NCBI GenBank assembly: GCA_029061465.1 | Contig: JAIDRY010000120.1 | Location: 1-34,376, forward strand | Length of the DNA: 34,376 nt | Origin: Clostridia bacterium | GTDB taxonomy: Bacteria; Bacillota; Clostridia; Christensenellales; Borkfalkiaceae | Reading direction: 5' to 3' | Part shown: positions 21,101 through 25,706 of the stretch, piece after piece | Layout: every line of letters begins with the position of its first letter | Numbering within the stretch: position 1 is the first letter of the stretch | Made by a program: the position numbers and the translations under genes | The notes under the pieces: generated by a model | Told to the model about the DNA's origin: nothing | Database searches by the model: none | What the model saw: only the letters and a program-made list of their open reading frames with translations

Positions 21101-21550
21101 AACGGTCAAAAGTTTTCTGAGCGCTTGCTCTGAAGCCTCAGCCTTTTTCATCGTTACTTTATTGCCCGTATAGGTTACCTCAATCGAAGTAACCTGCGGC
21201 GTTACCGTTGCGCCATTCACTTTTACCGGAACGGTCGCGGTAAATTCACCGTACTTTACCGTTACAGTCTGAACAACGTCCAGCTTGGTAGCGTCGAAAT
21301 CTTCGACGGTATAATCCGTAATTGTCTGCGTGGTCTCGTCGTTGAGCTCCGCAATAACGGTTATCCCGTCCATAATATTTTCTATAGTGGCGTCTTTCTG
21401 TGCTAACTCCACCACTTCGCCGCCGCCGTTAATTTCGACGGTTATTCTTTCCACCTCGGAATTGTACCTGCAGGCGGGAACGGCGAAAATAGCGGCGATT
21501 GCAAGCACGACTATTGCGCATAACGCCAGTATCTTCTTAAAACGTTTCAT
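9170..21550 (-). CDS. giant surface lipoprotein (about 4,130 aa) of Ig-like and beta repeats with C-terminal CBM26-like module
   Basis: The track starts at 21565, but GGAGG lies inside its first codons, directly before a second ATG (21550). I prefer that start, giving 4,126 residues. The lipobox VPAC predicts lipid anchoring. Using track numbering: seven Ig-like (Big-type) domains at about 33-640, each with core DQTVTIKYGEF; two modules at about 645-1010 (IIINGGEPVEL, FDGTVYLTGNYDFYV, NGTYTF.I); then a super-repeat of about 770-780 residues, present roughly four times from about 965, mixing Ig-like domains (AALTVKATYDV, LVGI.AT..NI) with FxGTA...GTYTF units; finally a CBM26-like module at about 4033-4131 (WPGVQMKWAG, IIFNNGSGGG). 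No enzyme, dockerin, cohesin or LPXTG motif was seen. As first gene of the starch operon it is inferred to be a long starch-binding scaffold or adhesin. Adhesion to other polymers is possible. Confidence 0.9.
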   Translation of the reverse strand: MKRFKKILALCAIVVLAIAAIFAVPACRYNSEVERITVEINGGGEVVELAQKDATIENIMDGITVIAELNDETTQTITDYTVEDFDATKLDVVQTVTVKYGEFTATVPVKVNGATVTPQVTSIEVTYTGNKVTMKKAEASEQALRKLLTVKAVKSDNSKETVTNYTVTGFDASKVNVDQTVTIKYGTFSKTVKVQVTEETPVPQVTKIEVTVNSGEAKVTMKKAEASEQALRSALTVKAVKSDNSKAVITDYIIEGLDLVKTNADQTVTIKYGENGKFTATVKVLITEETPVVPQVVSIKATVSGGKITLTEDNATEAAILAKVTVTATYDDKTTKIVTEGLTVVGFDAAKLDEVQTVNIKYGEFSANVSVIVKSTPVIPPQITSIEVSIDGDKITLEKANATDAAILAKVTVTAKYDNNTTKPVTEGLTVVDFDAAKVNVDQTVTIKYGEFSDTVTVFVTEETPVVPQIVSIEVSIDGDKITLQKANATEAAILAQVTVTAKYDNNTTKPVTEGLTVVDFDAAKVNVDQTVTIKYGEFSDTVTVFVTEETPVVPHVVSLEAIFEGDVLTMEKEDASEQTLRGLLTVKAVMSDGSKKEITDYEIEGLDLELVDDDQTVTIKYGDDIKTYVTVFIKDESEPDTNGVYIIINDRAPVKLPENAATPGEYMLQGYSLTAGDTVVFKHDGEVVEYKKACKFKGTVHLSGNYDFYVKVAGDDLGIWVTDWVQVSVLSGGDTRIVKEINYDATGMEEKYQSQFIAVEKLIAGDKVTVKDIGGNTLKYEDKTVFNGTALNNGTYTFTIKLGYVSTDDIVSVKFKPDNPTPTPDKGAYIIINGGEPVELEVNPGNTTEYMLQGQPLEAGDTVAFTYDGKPVAYKADCKFDGTVYLTGNYDFYVTPSGASKGVWVTDWVQVSVKSGETTRIVEEIDYDLTGLDKNYESQFIAVAKLLVGDIVTVMDIGGNVIAYGNTTVFNGTATKDGTYTFNIKLAGWHDATDVVSTKYAAPAVESLSVTFKTGFEVDNGVLVLYGAQKDSLKAALTVTAKFDVGADKVIANADYTTNFSSTTLNEVQTVKITYGGKSENISVKAVAAKVTGITVEYKDGATQVELVGKKATIANIKDKITVTAAYNDGTTKEVNKQNYTVTESTFDSTSAKYGQTQEVEISFGEKNATVNVKVIAPTAVKLEADMQSVDVIITHENETKAEIIEAIKNTLTVTVTMNDDTVFENDKNYEVELADDFDVTDFDNAQTAKITSRGKTVEIEVQLKKQPVSMAVTLKGSAVSISERLTGNAKITALKEKITVTLTYSDESTDTTTGYGVTFGELNTTTYKQTATISYTGLDSQTVEVTILAVPKITVGDDTKFMTADSADANRYLSGNVELSRGDTVVITYRGAQVAFGNNFNGTAALDGVYTFTVSVAGNTASVVTTVPEYKATLKVNGVEKTATEENTWTLALKVGNKVTVSDNKFDGEEEYIAPYNGDYTFTVNPDADDRNFVVEAPEYTVTMKVTRGGAVVDTKTLTKGEGQTYSVNVTLQKNDTVAITDNAGKTFDGYAAAGEFKGTAPRNGVYKFRVIISGSGHSVEVEVPAKVTLTYGSEFVNLVRNYDENEPTKDEYMITGLALTAGQTVEIKVEGVKQTNYKPACKFNGTVYLTGNYNFYVRLDDGDKGIWVAADVERQVLIERNGKNLDPITPELDKPTDLGTQFKQQYKATAQLLVGDKVSIKDIGGNVFKYENKDFFNGTAATNGTYTFYIKLGKDSKDDIVYVGYAAAALQKITVTAKDGFEVDDNEVLTLYGVQADNLKAALTVKATYDVQAADTVIANYTVSGYDKDTEGVQTVTVSYTVNKVAKTDTIKVKVLDAYVTEITAAYNETGATSIELVGIQATEANILAAISVTATYNDGTTEQDVEATVVASSFDATGAKYGQTQEVTISFGGKTTTVNVKVIAPTALTITLNKNTVDVLNDNTVSEPDDIIPVIRKTLKTTVTMDDGYVCESFDHYEVTIPAGFDILNFESGQQVTITAHGLNATLTVQMTRKAESIAYKVNDGATLEFFDTLNVVDKEAALRTRITVTLSYSAGNPKTTEGYEVEFGALTADYKQTATISYEGVEESKTLTLTIVPVPRISIKGATATPMTANEGKYPSGDIELKRGEQVAITYAGKTLTVSGGNGAIENGTAKLNGTYAFEVTPDGLNATVTCTKAPTYAVTLKVDGTAATQAPAVTGNSYTWTLTLSKDNIITVSDNKFGNLNIGTSSQYKAPYNGQYTFTFTNGDTKSAVTVQSAPEYTVTMKITSGETETTKTLTKVEGESEYTVSVNLLKGDTVAITDNEGTTFNAYAANGEFKGTAPRDGTYTFRVIIDGDGHSIAVTVPAKVVSITYGSTTVNLDRNAAKPQIEEYKTAAGGLALTAGQTVVVKVDGDVKSNYKANCKFDGNVYLTGNYDFYIQLDGDDQGIWVTDWVQVTVQSGASTRDASTEYNVNGLAEKYRSRFIAVEKLFAGDQVTVRDIGNNVLNYENATVFNGTAANDGTYTFRINLGKNNDDDIISVDYRAPQVEKVTVSFKNGFTVVDKVLNLYGVQANDLDAALTVKATYDVQTSDTVVDKTDYTVSGYDKSKRDTVQTVTVAYGGESATISVKVLAATVTGITAAYKAEGATSIELIGANATVANILDAISVTATYNDGTTKQTTAAEVTTSTFDASEAKYGQTQEVEISFGGKTTKVNVKVVAPTAVSIELSQNSIDVVNDNTISEAKDVSDYIEERLTVTVTMNDGTTRTDYEVKLPNNFDVEKFGENQSVTIESNGLTATLTVRMTRKAESITVTAKAGAGAEISISEAESNKITALRNLITVTLNYSAGEPVETDGYTVTFGALDTTTYKQTATISYTGVESATVEVTIVPVPKISAKGAAATFMTADADSANKYPSGDIQLTRGQKVVITYKGSELTVSDANGAIVNGTAKLNGTYAFTVTVDGATATVACTKAPAYAATLKVGNDVKQPTSANTWTLTLSKGDKVTVSDNKFGDLTIEGEDEYVATRTGEYTFTVTTDDTKSEVAVTAPAYSITMTITSGETETSETLTLDNANKPSGALSKYTASVTLNKGDTVAITDNEGKKFTSYATDGEFKGTAPRNGNYDFSLTIYSSSHLIAVDVPDMVVSITYGETTVNLRRNEGNKQNVEYRTNTATGVTLTAGQTVVVKVDGDVKSNYKADCRFNGTVYLTGKYNISVIVDGSAQDGIMVTYFAQATVEHGGEPTVVGFELDNPDNLGANFKQQYKAVVKAVAGDKITVKDISGKTLGYDNDTASEFGNGTVTADGTYTIYIKLGKDKANDIISVEYTEPQVTEITVSFKNTYEVAEDGTLILYGTQADNLNAALTVTAKYDVGADGEVTNYTVEGFDKDTLNTVQTVTVACGGEDTEISVKVLAAKVTAISAAYKAEGATSINLTGVNATAANILAAITVTATYNDGTTVQNVAATVVPASFSATTYGEQTVTISFGGKTTAVKVTVIKATPSSLEVLPATVEVKGANETEVINAIKAAITSVKVVMDDGEKVTAIKANCTVTLGEFDYHNFTTAQDVTIGYTYEGSPLTATLPVQLIKAAKSIAPNQSTFTISETVAGEDARLQALKDAGLKITLTYTDDSTANVSTYTVDFEGFSASKFTAQTVTISYPGVEDITIQVTVKSVPKIIVNNGAAKFMTVDPDNENRYLSGDVELKSNQTVEIRYNGAAVSLGDNFNGTAVFEGTYTFAVTVDGTNASVVTTVPEYKVTLSVGGVASEQQPVKEDGVYKFTVTLKINDIVTLADNKPGTPTINGKTSYKATRSGDHVITVTPGADNAVATATATQPEYAVTLTITGGKTIALEVNTASDIQNGTEYFATGVTLQKNDTVTITDNEGNTYSAYDEDCGFSGKASIGGRNYAFYVKIYTDSTKNSIWVTVPSKITLTVGDVTYNLTLDTNKNEYFITRVKLPANTAFIIENEGVAVTQSAYQSNSPFKGTSEEKGYYDFYVGSAGNNIWVQLTAEPIRIYFHKDSDIDWWFDVYAYCYLNDDNKNATWPGVQMKWAGNNWYYLDISKEAYKNYTSIIFNNGSGGGTNQSGTFTFNVDSVDDDLCIYYTTSGVTTTDRP
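9480..18690 (-). repeat. four-fold super-repeat of about 2.3 kb inside the giant gene
   Basis: The codons for the KDI.GN motif recur on the plus-strand view at about 11681, 14021, 16371 and 18671, spacings of about 2340, 2350 and 2300 bp, with a further related copy at about 19221. Other landmarks keep step, such as the LNGTY-coding block at 12661 and 15001. Each unit codes for a stretch of FxGTA repeats followed by about four Ig-like domains. Boundaries are approximate and were read by eye. Confidence 0.8.
19870..20391 (-). repeat. near-identical 261-bp tandem duplication (two Ig-like domains)
   Basis: Two adjacent 261-bp units (87 codons) code for the fifth and sixth N-terminal Ig-like domains. 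They differ at only a handful of bases, including long identical runs such as the stretch coding NNTTKPVTEGLTVVDFDAAK. The shadow ORFs 19883..20068 and 20144..20329 are exactly 261 bp apart, which shows the same periodicity. This is probably a recent tandem duplication or gene-conversion event. Confidence 0.85.
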
Positions 21551-21590
21551 CTTTCCTCCTATCATATTTCACTTTTAAAAAGAGAAATAG

Positions 21591-21608
21591 GTATGCTCGT
21601 GGGCATAC
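21591..21608 (-). promoter_or_regulatory. inverted repeat at 5' end of starch operon message
   Basis: GTATGC-N6-GCATAC is a perfect 6-bp inverted repeat. It would occupy about +4 to +21 of the transcript from the promoter at 21619-21647. It may be a 5'-end hairpin that stabilises the very long message, or an operator for an unknown regulator. No known operator consensus is matched. Confidence 0.45.
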
Positions 21609-21618
21609 ATCATTTAAT

Positions 21619-21647
21619 AGTTTAACACTTTAAATCTTTATCGTCAA
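21619..21647 (-). promoter_or_regulatory. sigma-A-type promoter of starch operon
   Basis: On the minus strand TTGACG (21647-21642) and TAAACT (21624-21619) are separated by exactly 17 bp, with AT-rich sequence upstream. The predicted start is near 21612, about 60 nt before the preferred ATG of the giant gene. It is the only good promoter found for the starch genes. Confidence 0.7.
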
Positions 21648-21713
21648 TAGTTAATTTAAAAAAGCTTTCATTTTTTAGTGTTTTTTTTGCATTTTACGTT
21701 AAAAAATTACATA

Positions 21714-21743
21714 TTGACACAATATATTAAATTAATTTATTAT
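21714..21743 (+). promoter_or_regulatory. possible plus-strand promoter for a short transcript
   Basis: TTGACA and TATTAT lie 18 bp apart on the plus strand in an intergenic region. No plus-strand gene follows, but a strong terminator hairpin does (21801-21832). Very AT-rich DNA makes chance matches to a -10 box likely. Confidence 0.3.
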
Positions 21744-21800
21744 ATATAATAAGAAAACTACCAAAAATTTACAGTAAATTTTTATTTCATAATAAAAAAT

Positions 21801-21840
21801 GCCCGCTATCTTCACTTGTGAAGATAGCGGGCTATATTTT
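21801..21840 (-). terminator. bidirectional intrinsic terminator after the 277-residue lipoprotein gene
   Basis: A perfect 15-bp stem (GCCCGCTATCTTCAC with its complement, 2-nt formal loop) is flanked by a T-run on both strands: ATTTTTTATT on the minus strand and TATATTTTTATT on the plus strand. It ends the lipoprotein gene about 25 bp after its stop. Confidence 0.85.
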
Positions 21841-21856
21841 TATTGTATGCATAAGT

Positions 21857-22690
21857 CTATTTTGATGAAATTAAATACACGTTTTTTATTGCGCCGTATT
21901 CATTGCTTAATTCAACAAAAGAATACCAATATGCCATATCACACGTTACAGCCGCATCACCCGTAGGCAAAACAATTTCATAATTAATAGTCAGTCTGTC
22001 GCCGGTTATATAAGCATTGTTGACCATGAAACCGTACGAACCGCTGCTTGCCGCTCTCATAAAAATTACTAAGAAAGAATTTTCAAAATATTCGTCGTTG
22101 TACTTTGCAATTACTTCGTCTTTGAACAGTACGATATTTGGCAAATTTATATTTTGCGTCTGGGTTGCGATATAATTATTAAGTTCGTTAACGCTTTTAA
22201 TTATTTGACAGTTTTCCCCCGCATCTACGGTTGATTTTACGTATTGAACTCCGAAAGAAACACTTTCAGGAATAATATCGGGACAGTATTCAGTTAAATA
22301 AGATTTTAAAAAATCGAATTTCTCTTCCGATTTGTATAATTGCCCGTTAAAATGAAAGTATCCACCGTATTTCATTATAAAACCGACGTCGTACAACTCA
22401 AGGTTATTGTTTCCGATAATGATTCTCAAACGGTCGTATGAAGGACCGAAAACAATATGTTCTTTTACTTCGACATAAGCAATTTTGTTTAAAGAAAGTA
22501 TGAATTTATGCGACTGCTCGGCATTAAGCTCCGTATCAAAATCATTTTCTTCATCCGCACAGGTATACGTTAATTTTACAGTACTGTTTTCATCAAAATT
22601 AAAGTTTACGCTTTTTGAGCAAGCCGAAAAAATTAAACCGAAACAAACCAGCAATGAAAGAACTATCAGAAAAAAAGATTTCTTTTTCAT
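21857..22690 (-). CDS. small lipoprotein of unknown function
   Basis: 277 residues with a clear lipoprotein signal (LLVCFGLIFSAC), so it is expected on the outer face of the membrane. No known domain is confidently recognised. The C-terminal third (FLVIFMRAASSGSYGFMV, then LTINYEIVLPTG) loosely recalls PrcB-type beta domains, but this is a weak likeness. The strong RBS AAGGAGGT fixes the start. The gene stands alone between two terminators, and no convincing promoter was read in the 106 bp upstream; a possible TATAGA lies within CCGTT-N8-AACGG at about 22729-22746. Its AT content is higher than that of the neighbouring starch genes. Confidence 0.85.
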   Translation of the reverse strand: MKKKSFFLIVLSLLVCFGLIFSACSKSVNFNFDENSTVKLTYTCADEENDFDTELNAEQSHKFILSLNKIAYVEVKEHIVFGPSYDRLRIIIGNNNLELYDVGFIMKYGGYFHFNGQLYKSEEKFDFLKSYLTEYCPDIIPESVSFGVQYVKSTVDAGENCQIIKSVNELNNYIATQTQNINLPNIVLFKDEVIAKYNDEYFENSFLVIFMRAASSGSYGFMVNNAYITGDRLTINYEIVLPTGDAAVTCDMAYWYSFVELSNEYGAIKNVYLISSK

Positions 22691-22796
22691 ATAAGGACCT
22701 CCTTAATAATGCGGCAAAATTACTTGCACCGTTATCTATAAAACGGCATAAGAAGGAATTTTACTCACTTTTCGGTAAAAATTTTTAATATACTTT

Positions 22797-22826
22797 AAAA
22801 TCCACCCGAACGGGTGGATTTTTTAG
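22797..22826 (-). terminator. hairpin terminator after transglutaminase-like gene
   Basis: An 11-bp stem (AAAATCCACCC/GGGTGGATTTT) with loop GAAC starts 3 bp after the stop of the 914-residue gene. The T-run is longer on the plus strand (about six T) than on the minus strand (four T), so it may work in both directions. Confidence 0.75.
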
Positions 22827-22828
22827 TA

Positions 22829-25573
22829 TTAAGCTTTGCTTTTTCTTTTTCTTATAATCAGCCATGCCGCAACGCCTGCGCCGGCAAGCACTACTACTGC
22901 GCCGACAACCCCTATTACTATTGCGGTAACGTTGGGTCCGACGTCATCCGCATTAGCAGCAAGGATTACGTGATTTGTTGCGCCGTATACGGGAGTAAAG
23001 CCTTTTTCCGCATACTTCTCCGCGGAAACCTTCGTAACGAAAGATACTTCCAAGGTGTTGCTTGCGTCAAGGTCGCTCTTGTTAAGCGTAAGCTTGCCGT
23101 CGGCGTATTCCGACGCGTCGACAACCTTTCCGTTTAAAAGAACCGTACCGACGGTGAAGCCTTCCTCAGCCGTCAAGTCGTAAGTTATGGTATCGCCCGT
23201 AACTTCAACTATACCGCTCTTGCCGTCCGTCGTAACCTTGCCGCCCGCACCGCCGTTGACGCTTGCGTAAACGTTGACGGTATTGCTGTTTGTAACGGCA
23301 GCGCTGGTGTTCTTAACCTGCACGATTGTGAAAGGGCTGAAGCTCTGTACCTGTGCGATAAGACCGTAAGAAGTAACTATTACGGGGATTTCCTCAACAC
23401 CGACGATTTTACCGTTCTCGCGCTTATAGTGGTAAATCTTATAAGTCGTTCCCTCGTCGTCGGGTTTGTAACCTTCGGGGAAGCCGAACGAAACCTGCAA
23501 GAAGCTGCCCTGTGGAATTTGTTTAACGTTACGGCAGAGTGCAAGTTCGATTTCGAAAGTAGACGACGCTACTATATCGTTATCCGTTACGCCCGTCTCG
23601 TTCTTTAATGCGTCGGTCATTTCCTTTTCACGCGATGCGGCGGGCTTAGTTGCAACGAGCATAAGCTGACTGCGCTGACTTTCGGAGTAATACTTTCCGT
23701 TTTCGTCCTTGAAATCGGTAACCGACAGGTCGCAGTCGTCTACAAGCTTAGGCGAACCGAAAGATTTTACGCAATATCTTCCGCCGGGAAGCATCTTATT
23801 GCACATTATGTTTTCGCCCGCAAAAACGTACTTGGTGCTTATGGGCATCAGATTATTTTCGGCGTCAATAAGGTTATCGGGCGTAAAGAAATACGTTGCC
23901 TTATAGTGCTCGTACTGAAGACTGGGAGTGAAGTCAAAGGAAATAGTTTTATCTCCGTCCCAGCTGAAATTTTCGAGTTTAAAGTATTTATCGATGTCGG
24001 GGTAATTTTCGAATGTGGTAACAGTAATTCCCGCAGGCTTTGATTGGTCTGCAAGAGCAAGCTTTCTGTCGTAATTTATAGTTATATGAACTTTGTTGAG
24101 GCTCAGCGTCGCAGTGTTGCCGGGAGTAACTTTTATGGGAAAAGGCTCGCGGTCGACGTGTATATAACCGTCGTTAATGTACTGTGTCGAGGGTGCAACT
24201 ATGAAATCGCTGTCCTTAACGTCCGAGTACGCGCCGAACGCCATATCCGAAGTACGGTTTAATATTGCAAACTGCACGTATTTAGCGGCACTGTCGACGG
24301 GAACTATAGTTTCCGTATCGGTAATGGTATAGTAATCATCATCCGTAGTTTCAACGTAATCTTTGTTAGCGGCGACGATATTGAACCATTGGCTCCATTT
24401 ATCCTGTCCCTGCTCCACGTCGTAGGTTTGACGGTACACGAGGTATAAGCCCTCTTCTTCGAGCTTTAACGCGCCCTTGCCGTTATACGAAACGGTAAGC
24501 GACAAATCCTTTCCGCCTTCTTCGTTGTCGGTATATTTGCCGACGATAACCATACCGTTCGCGTCGGTATCGATACCGTAAGCGTACGGCTTGATTGCAG
24601 GACAGGGAAGCACGTACTCCGATGCGGAAACGATATTTTCGACTACGTAATCGCCTACCATGTCGTCGCCTCCGCAGAGCAGATATTTGTTGTCCGACCA
24701 GTCGTTGTTGGTTACGTCCACGCCGTACCACATATCGTCAATCTGAACGTAGTTCCACATATGGGGTTGATAGCCGTCGTTATAGACGTAGCCCGCGACC
24801 AGCACGCAGGGAATTTCAAGCCTGTCTAATACAGCCTTAAAAGATTTTGCATAGCCTTCGCAGACGGACTCGTAATTTACAAGCGCGCCGTAGGAAGTCT
24901 GTATGAACGCGGCTTTTTCGGTATCGACGTTTTTATCGCCTACCACCTGCGTTCCGTAGCCGTATGTGTTGTGTGTTTTTATGTAATCGTTAACGTATTC
25001 GATTTTCTCTGCAACGGAAACTTTTTTATTTGCTTCGGTAACGATTGCATTGACGGCGTTTTCATATGCGGTAATTGCCGTATCAATCTTTGCCGCGCTG
25101 TTTAAATTGCCGACGTAAGTATTCAAAGCTCTGCTCGAATCGAGGTAGCCCACGTATTCGCCGTCCTCGGTCGTGCCCGCGCTTATCGAAGTGGAAAATA
25201 CGTCTGCGTAAAACAAGTCGGGGTGGTCCATATAGAACGCGTCGCGCCCTGCACCGTAAGATAAGACGAGCTGCGAGTCTCCGCTTACGTATGAAGCAAT
25301 CTGTTCTCTAGTTGCAACGCCCTCTGCGATTAAATCGTACTCTACCGTACCTTTCTTAAATTCACCGCTGCTTACAAGCGCGTCAAAAGCTTTGTAAAAA
25401 TTTTGCGCTAACTTATCGTCGGAAAGACGGTTATAATAATAGTTGCCTGAATAATCTTTGCTTTCTTCTGCAAAAACGACTTTATCAGTAATCAAGCCCG
25501 TACCGACAATGATTGAGAGCGACATTGCGCCCGCCGCCGCAAACGCACCGATGCGTTTAGTTAATGACTTCAT
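22829..25573 (-). CDS. surface transglutaminase-like protein with C-terminal membrane anchor
   Basis: 914 residues: signal peptide (AAAGAMSLSIIVGTGLI), a helical N-terminal region, then a transglutaminase/protease-like core at about 165-300. The catalytic triad is visible: Cys near 236 (SVCEGYAKSF), His near 270 (HMWNYVQID) and Asp near 285 (YGVDVTNND). About 500 residues of beta-rich and repeat sequence follow, ending with a transmembrane helix and RKRKSKA tail (about 880-914), which suggests anchoring in the membrane facing outwards. Bacterial members of this fold can be proteases, amidases or cross-linkers; the substrate cannot be told, but cell wall or host protein is plausible. RBS GGAGG five bases before ATG. 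It has its own promoter and terminator. Confidence 0.9.
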   Translation of the reverse strand: MKSLTKRIGAFAAAGAMSLSIIVGTGLITDKVVFAEESKDYSGNYYYNRLSDDKLAQNFYKAFDALVSSGEFKKGTVEYDLIAEGVATREQIASYVSGDSQLVLSYGAGRDAFYMDHPDLFYADVFSTSISAGTTEDGEYVGYLDSSRALNTYVGNLNSAAKIDTAITAYENAVNAIVTEANKKVSVAEKIEYVNDYIKTHNTYGYGTQVVGDKNVDTEKAAFIQTSYGALVNYESVCEGYAKSFKAVLDRLEIPCVLVAGYVYNDGYQPHMWNYVQIDDMWYGVDVTNNDWSDNKYLLCGGDDMVGDYVVENIVSASEYVLPCPAIKPYAYGIDTDANGMVIVGKYTDNEEGGKDLSLTVSYNGKGALKLEEEGLYLVYRQTYDVEQGQDKWSQWFNIVAANKDYVETTDDDYYTITDTETIVPVDSAAKYVQFAILNRTSDMAFGAYSDVKDSDFIVAPSTQYINDGYIHVDREPFPIKVTPGNTATLSLNKVHITINYDRKLALADQSKPAGITVTTFENYPDIDKYFKLENFSWDGDKTISFDFTPSLQYEHYKATYFFTPDNLIDAENNLMPISTKYVFAGENIMCNKMLPGGRYCVKSFGSPKLVDDCDLSVTDFKDENGKYYSESQRSQLMLVATKPAASREKEMTDALKNETGVTDNDIVASSTFEIELALCRNVKQIPQGSFLQVSFGFPEGYKPDDEGTTYKIYHYKRENGKIVGVEEIPVIVTSYGLIAQVQSFSPFTIVQVKNTSAAVTNSNTVNVYASVNGGAGGKVTTDGKSGIVEVTGDTITYDLTAEEGFTVGTVLLNGKVVDASEYADGKLTLNKSDLDASNTLEVSFVTKVSAEKYAEKGFTPVYGATNHVILAANADDVGPNVTAIVIGVVGAVVVLAGAGVAAWLIIRKRKSKA

Positions 25574-25604
25574 AAAACCTCCGAGTTTTAATTAATACTT
25601 AAAT

Positions 25605-25633
25605 ATTATACACGTCTAAATGTTCCGGCGCAA
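25605..25633 (-). promoter_or_regulatory. promoter of transglutaminase-like gene
   Basis: Minus strand TTGCGC (25633-25628), 17-bp spacer, perfect TATAAT (25610-25605). The predicted start near 25598 leaves a leader of about 25 nt with GGAGG. Confidence 0.75.
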
Positions 25634-25663
25634 CTTTTTTAATATCGTATTTTTGCGTAAATT

Positions 25664-25691
25664 AAAGCCCCCGAAGCAACCCGGGGGCTTT
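25664..25691 (-). terminator. terminator after M60 peptidase gene
   Basis: A 10-bp GC-rich stem (AAAGCCCCCG/CGGGGGCTTT) with an 8-nt loop lies 16 bp after the stop. On the minus strand it is followed by TTTAATTT, a modest U-tract. Confidence 0.8.
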
Positions 25692-25706
25692 ATAATCAGA
25701 ATTTAA

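Noticed and set aside
9170-21550. CRISPR array or satellite repeat
   Set aside because: The periodic units are multiples of three, stay open as one reading frame and lack short identical repeats with unique spacers.
21745-21750. TATAAT as the -10 partner of TTGACA at 21714
   Set aside because: The spacer would be 25 bp, too long for a sigma-A promoter; TATTAT at 18 bp is the only workable partner.
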